Of a stretch of 6,456 bases of DNA, positions 6,216 through 6,456 are shown piece by piece. The notes under the pieces are model-generated. The model was not told where the DNA came from. It saw only the letters and a program-made list of their open reading frames with translations, and searched no databases. The number at the start of each line of letters is the position of its first letter. Within the stretch, counting starts at the first letter, position 1. The stretch is from Pseudomonadota bacterium (lineage in GTDB: Bacteria; Pseudomonadota; Alphaproteobacteria; Caulobacterales; Caulobacteraceae), in NCBI GenBank assembly GCA_023433655.1, contig JAEYUE010000008.1:1-6456 (forward strand). The letters are read 5' to 3'. The position numbers and the translations under genes were made by a program.

Positions 6216-6456
6216 ATGTCGCCCGACAAACGCCAGAACCTCCAGGACACCTTCCTGAACTCGGTCCGCAAGACCAAGACGCCGCTGACCATCTTCCTCG
6301 TCAACGGGGTCAAGCTGCAGGGCATCGTCACCTGGTTCGACAACTTCTGTGTGCTGCTGCGTCGCGATGGCCAGTCGCAGCTCGTCTACAAGCACGCCAT
6401 CTCGACCATCATGCCGTCGCAGCCCGTGCAGCTGTACGAGCCCGACGCCGAAGAAG
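6216..6456 (+). CDS. hfq: RNA chaperone Hfq (3' end outside window)
   Basis: Hexameric Sm-like protein that pairs small RNAs with mRNAs and affects RNA stability. Eighty residues are present, probably nearly the whole protein, since alphaproteobacterial Hfq proteins are about 80 residues long. The Sm1 region spans about 9-50, with NLQDTFLNSVRK (8-19) and IFLVNGVKLQG (26-36); Sm2 is YKHAIST (58-64). By comparison with E. coli Hfq, Q10, K59 and H60 match proximal-face residues Q8, K56 and H57. K33 matches distal-face K31, F27 replaces Y25, N43 replaces Q41, and rim positions R18/K19/K21 stay basic. The acidic tail (EPDAEE, 75-80) runs off the edge. The ATG at 6216 is preceded by AGGA at 6202-6205. 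In related genomes hflX often follows; this cannot be seen here. Confidence 0.95.
   Translation, partial: MSPDKRQNLQDTFLNSVRKTKTPLTIFLVNGVKLQGIVTWFDNFCVLLRRDGQSQLVYKHAISTIMPSQPVQLYEPDAEE

Overview
This GC-rich window (I estimate about 70% G+C) looks like a chromosomal segment of an alphaproteobacterium, most likely from Caulobacterales (Brevundimonas/Caulobacter-like). The assignment rests on gene order (ispD, dus/nifR3, ntrY, ntrX, a D-amino-acid aminotransferase, hfq), on an NtrX without a GAFTGA loop, and on an Hfq of alphaproteobacterial type. The genus is an inference from sequence character, not a database match. No mobile element, CRISPR array, tRNA or rRNA gene is visible.

Layout: positions 1-451 hold the 5' part of ispD or ispDF (isoprenoid precursor synthesis) on the minus strand, cut by the window edge. 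A 64-bp divergent spacer (452-515) carries a perfect 9-bp inverted repeat. From 516 everything is on the plus strand and tightly packed: dus (tRNA dihydrouridine synthase, 516-1568), ntrY (membrane sensor kinase, 1565-3847), ntrX (response regulator, 3857-5272), a D-amino-acid aminotransferase gene (5269-6132), then an 83-bp gap and hfq (6216 to the window end, missing at most its last few codons). dus/ntrY and ntrX/dat share ATGA stop/start overlaps, and ntrY/ntrX are 9 bp apart, so dus to dat probably form one operon with translational coupling. hfq may be read through from it or have its own promoter.

How the genes fit together: NtrY and NtrX form a two-component pair that in alphaproteobacteria is tied to nitrogen metabolism, redox/oxygen response and envelope or cell-cycle phenotypes. 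Dus and Hfq act on RNA, the aminotransferase links amino-acid pools to D-amino acids for peptidoglycan, and IspD feeds isoprenoid and undecaprenyl synthesis. The most notable point is an absence: in many alphaproteobacteria ntrB and ntrC lie between dus and ntrY, but here dus runs directly into ntrY. I see no evidence of a wholly new system; this is a conserved housekeeping/regulatory locus with a lineage-specific rearrangement.
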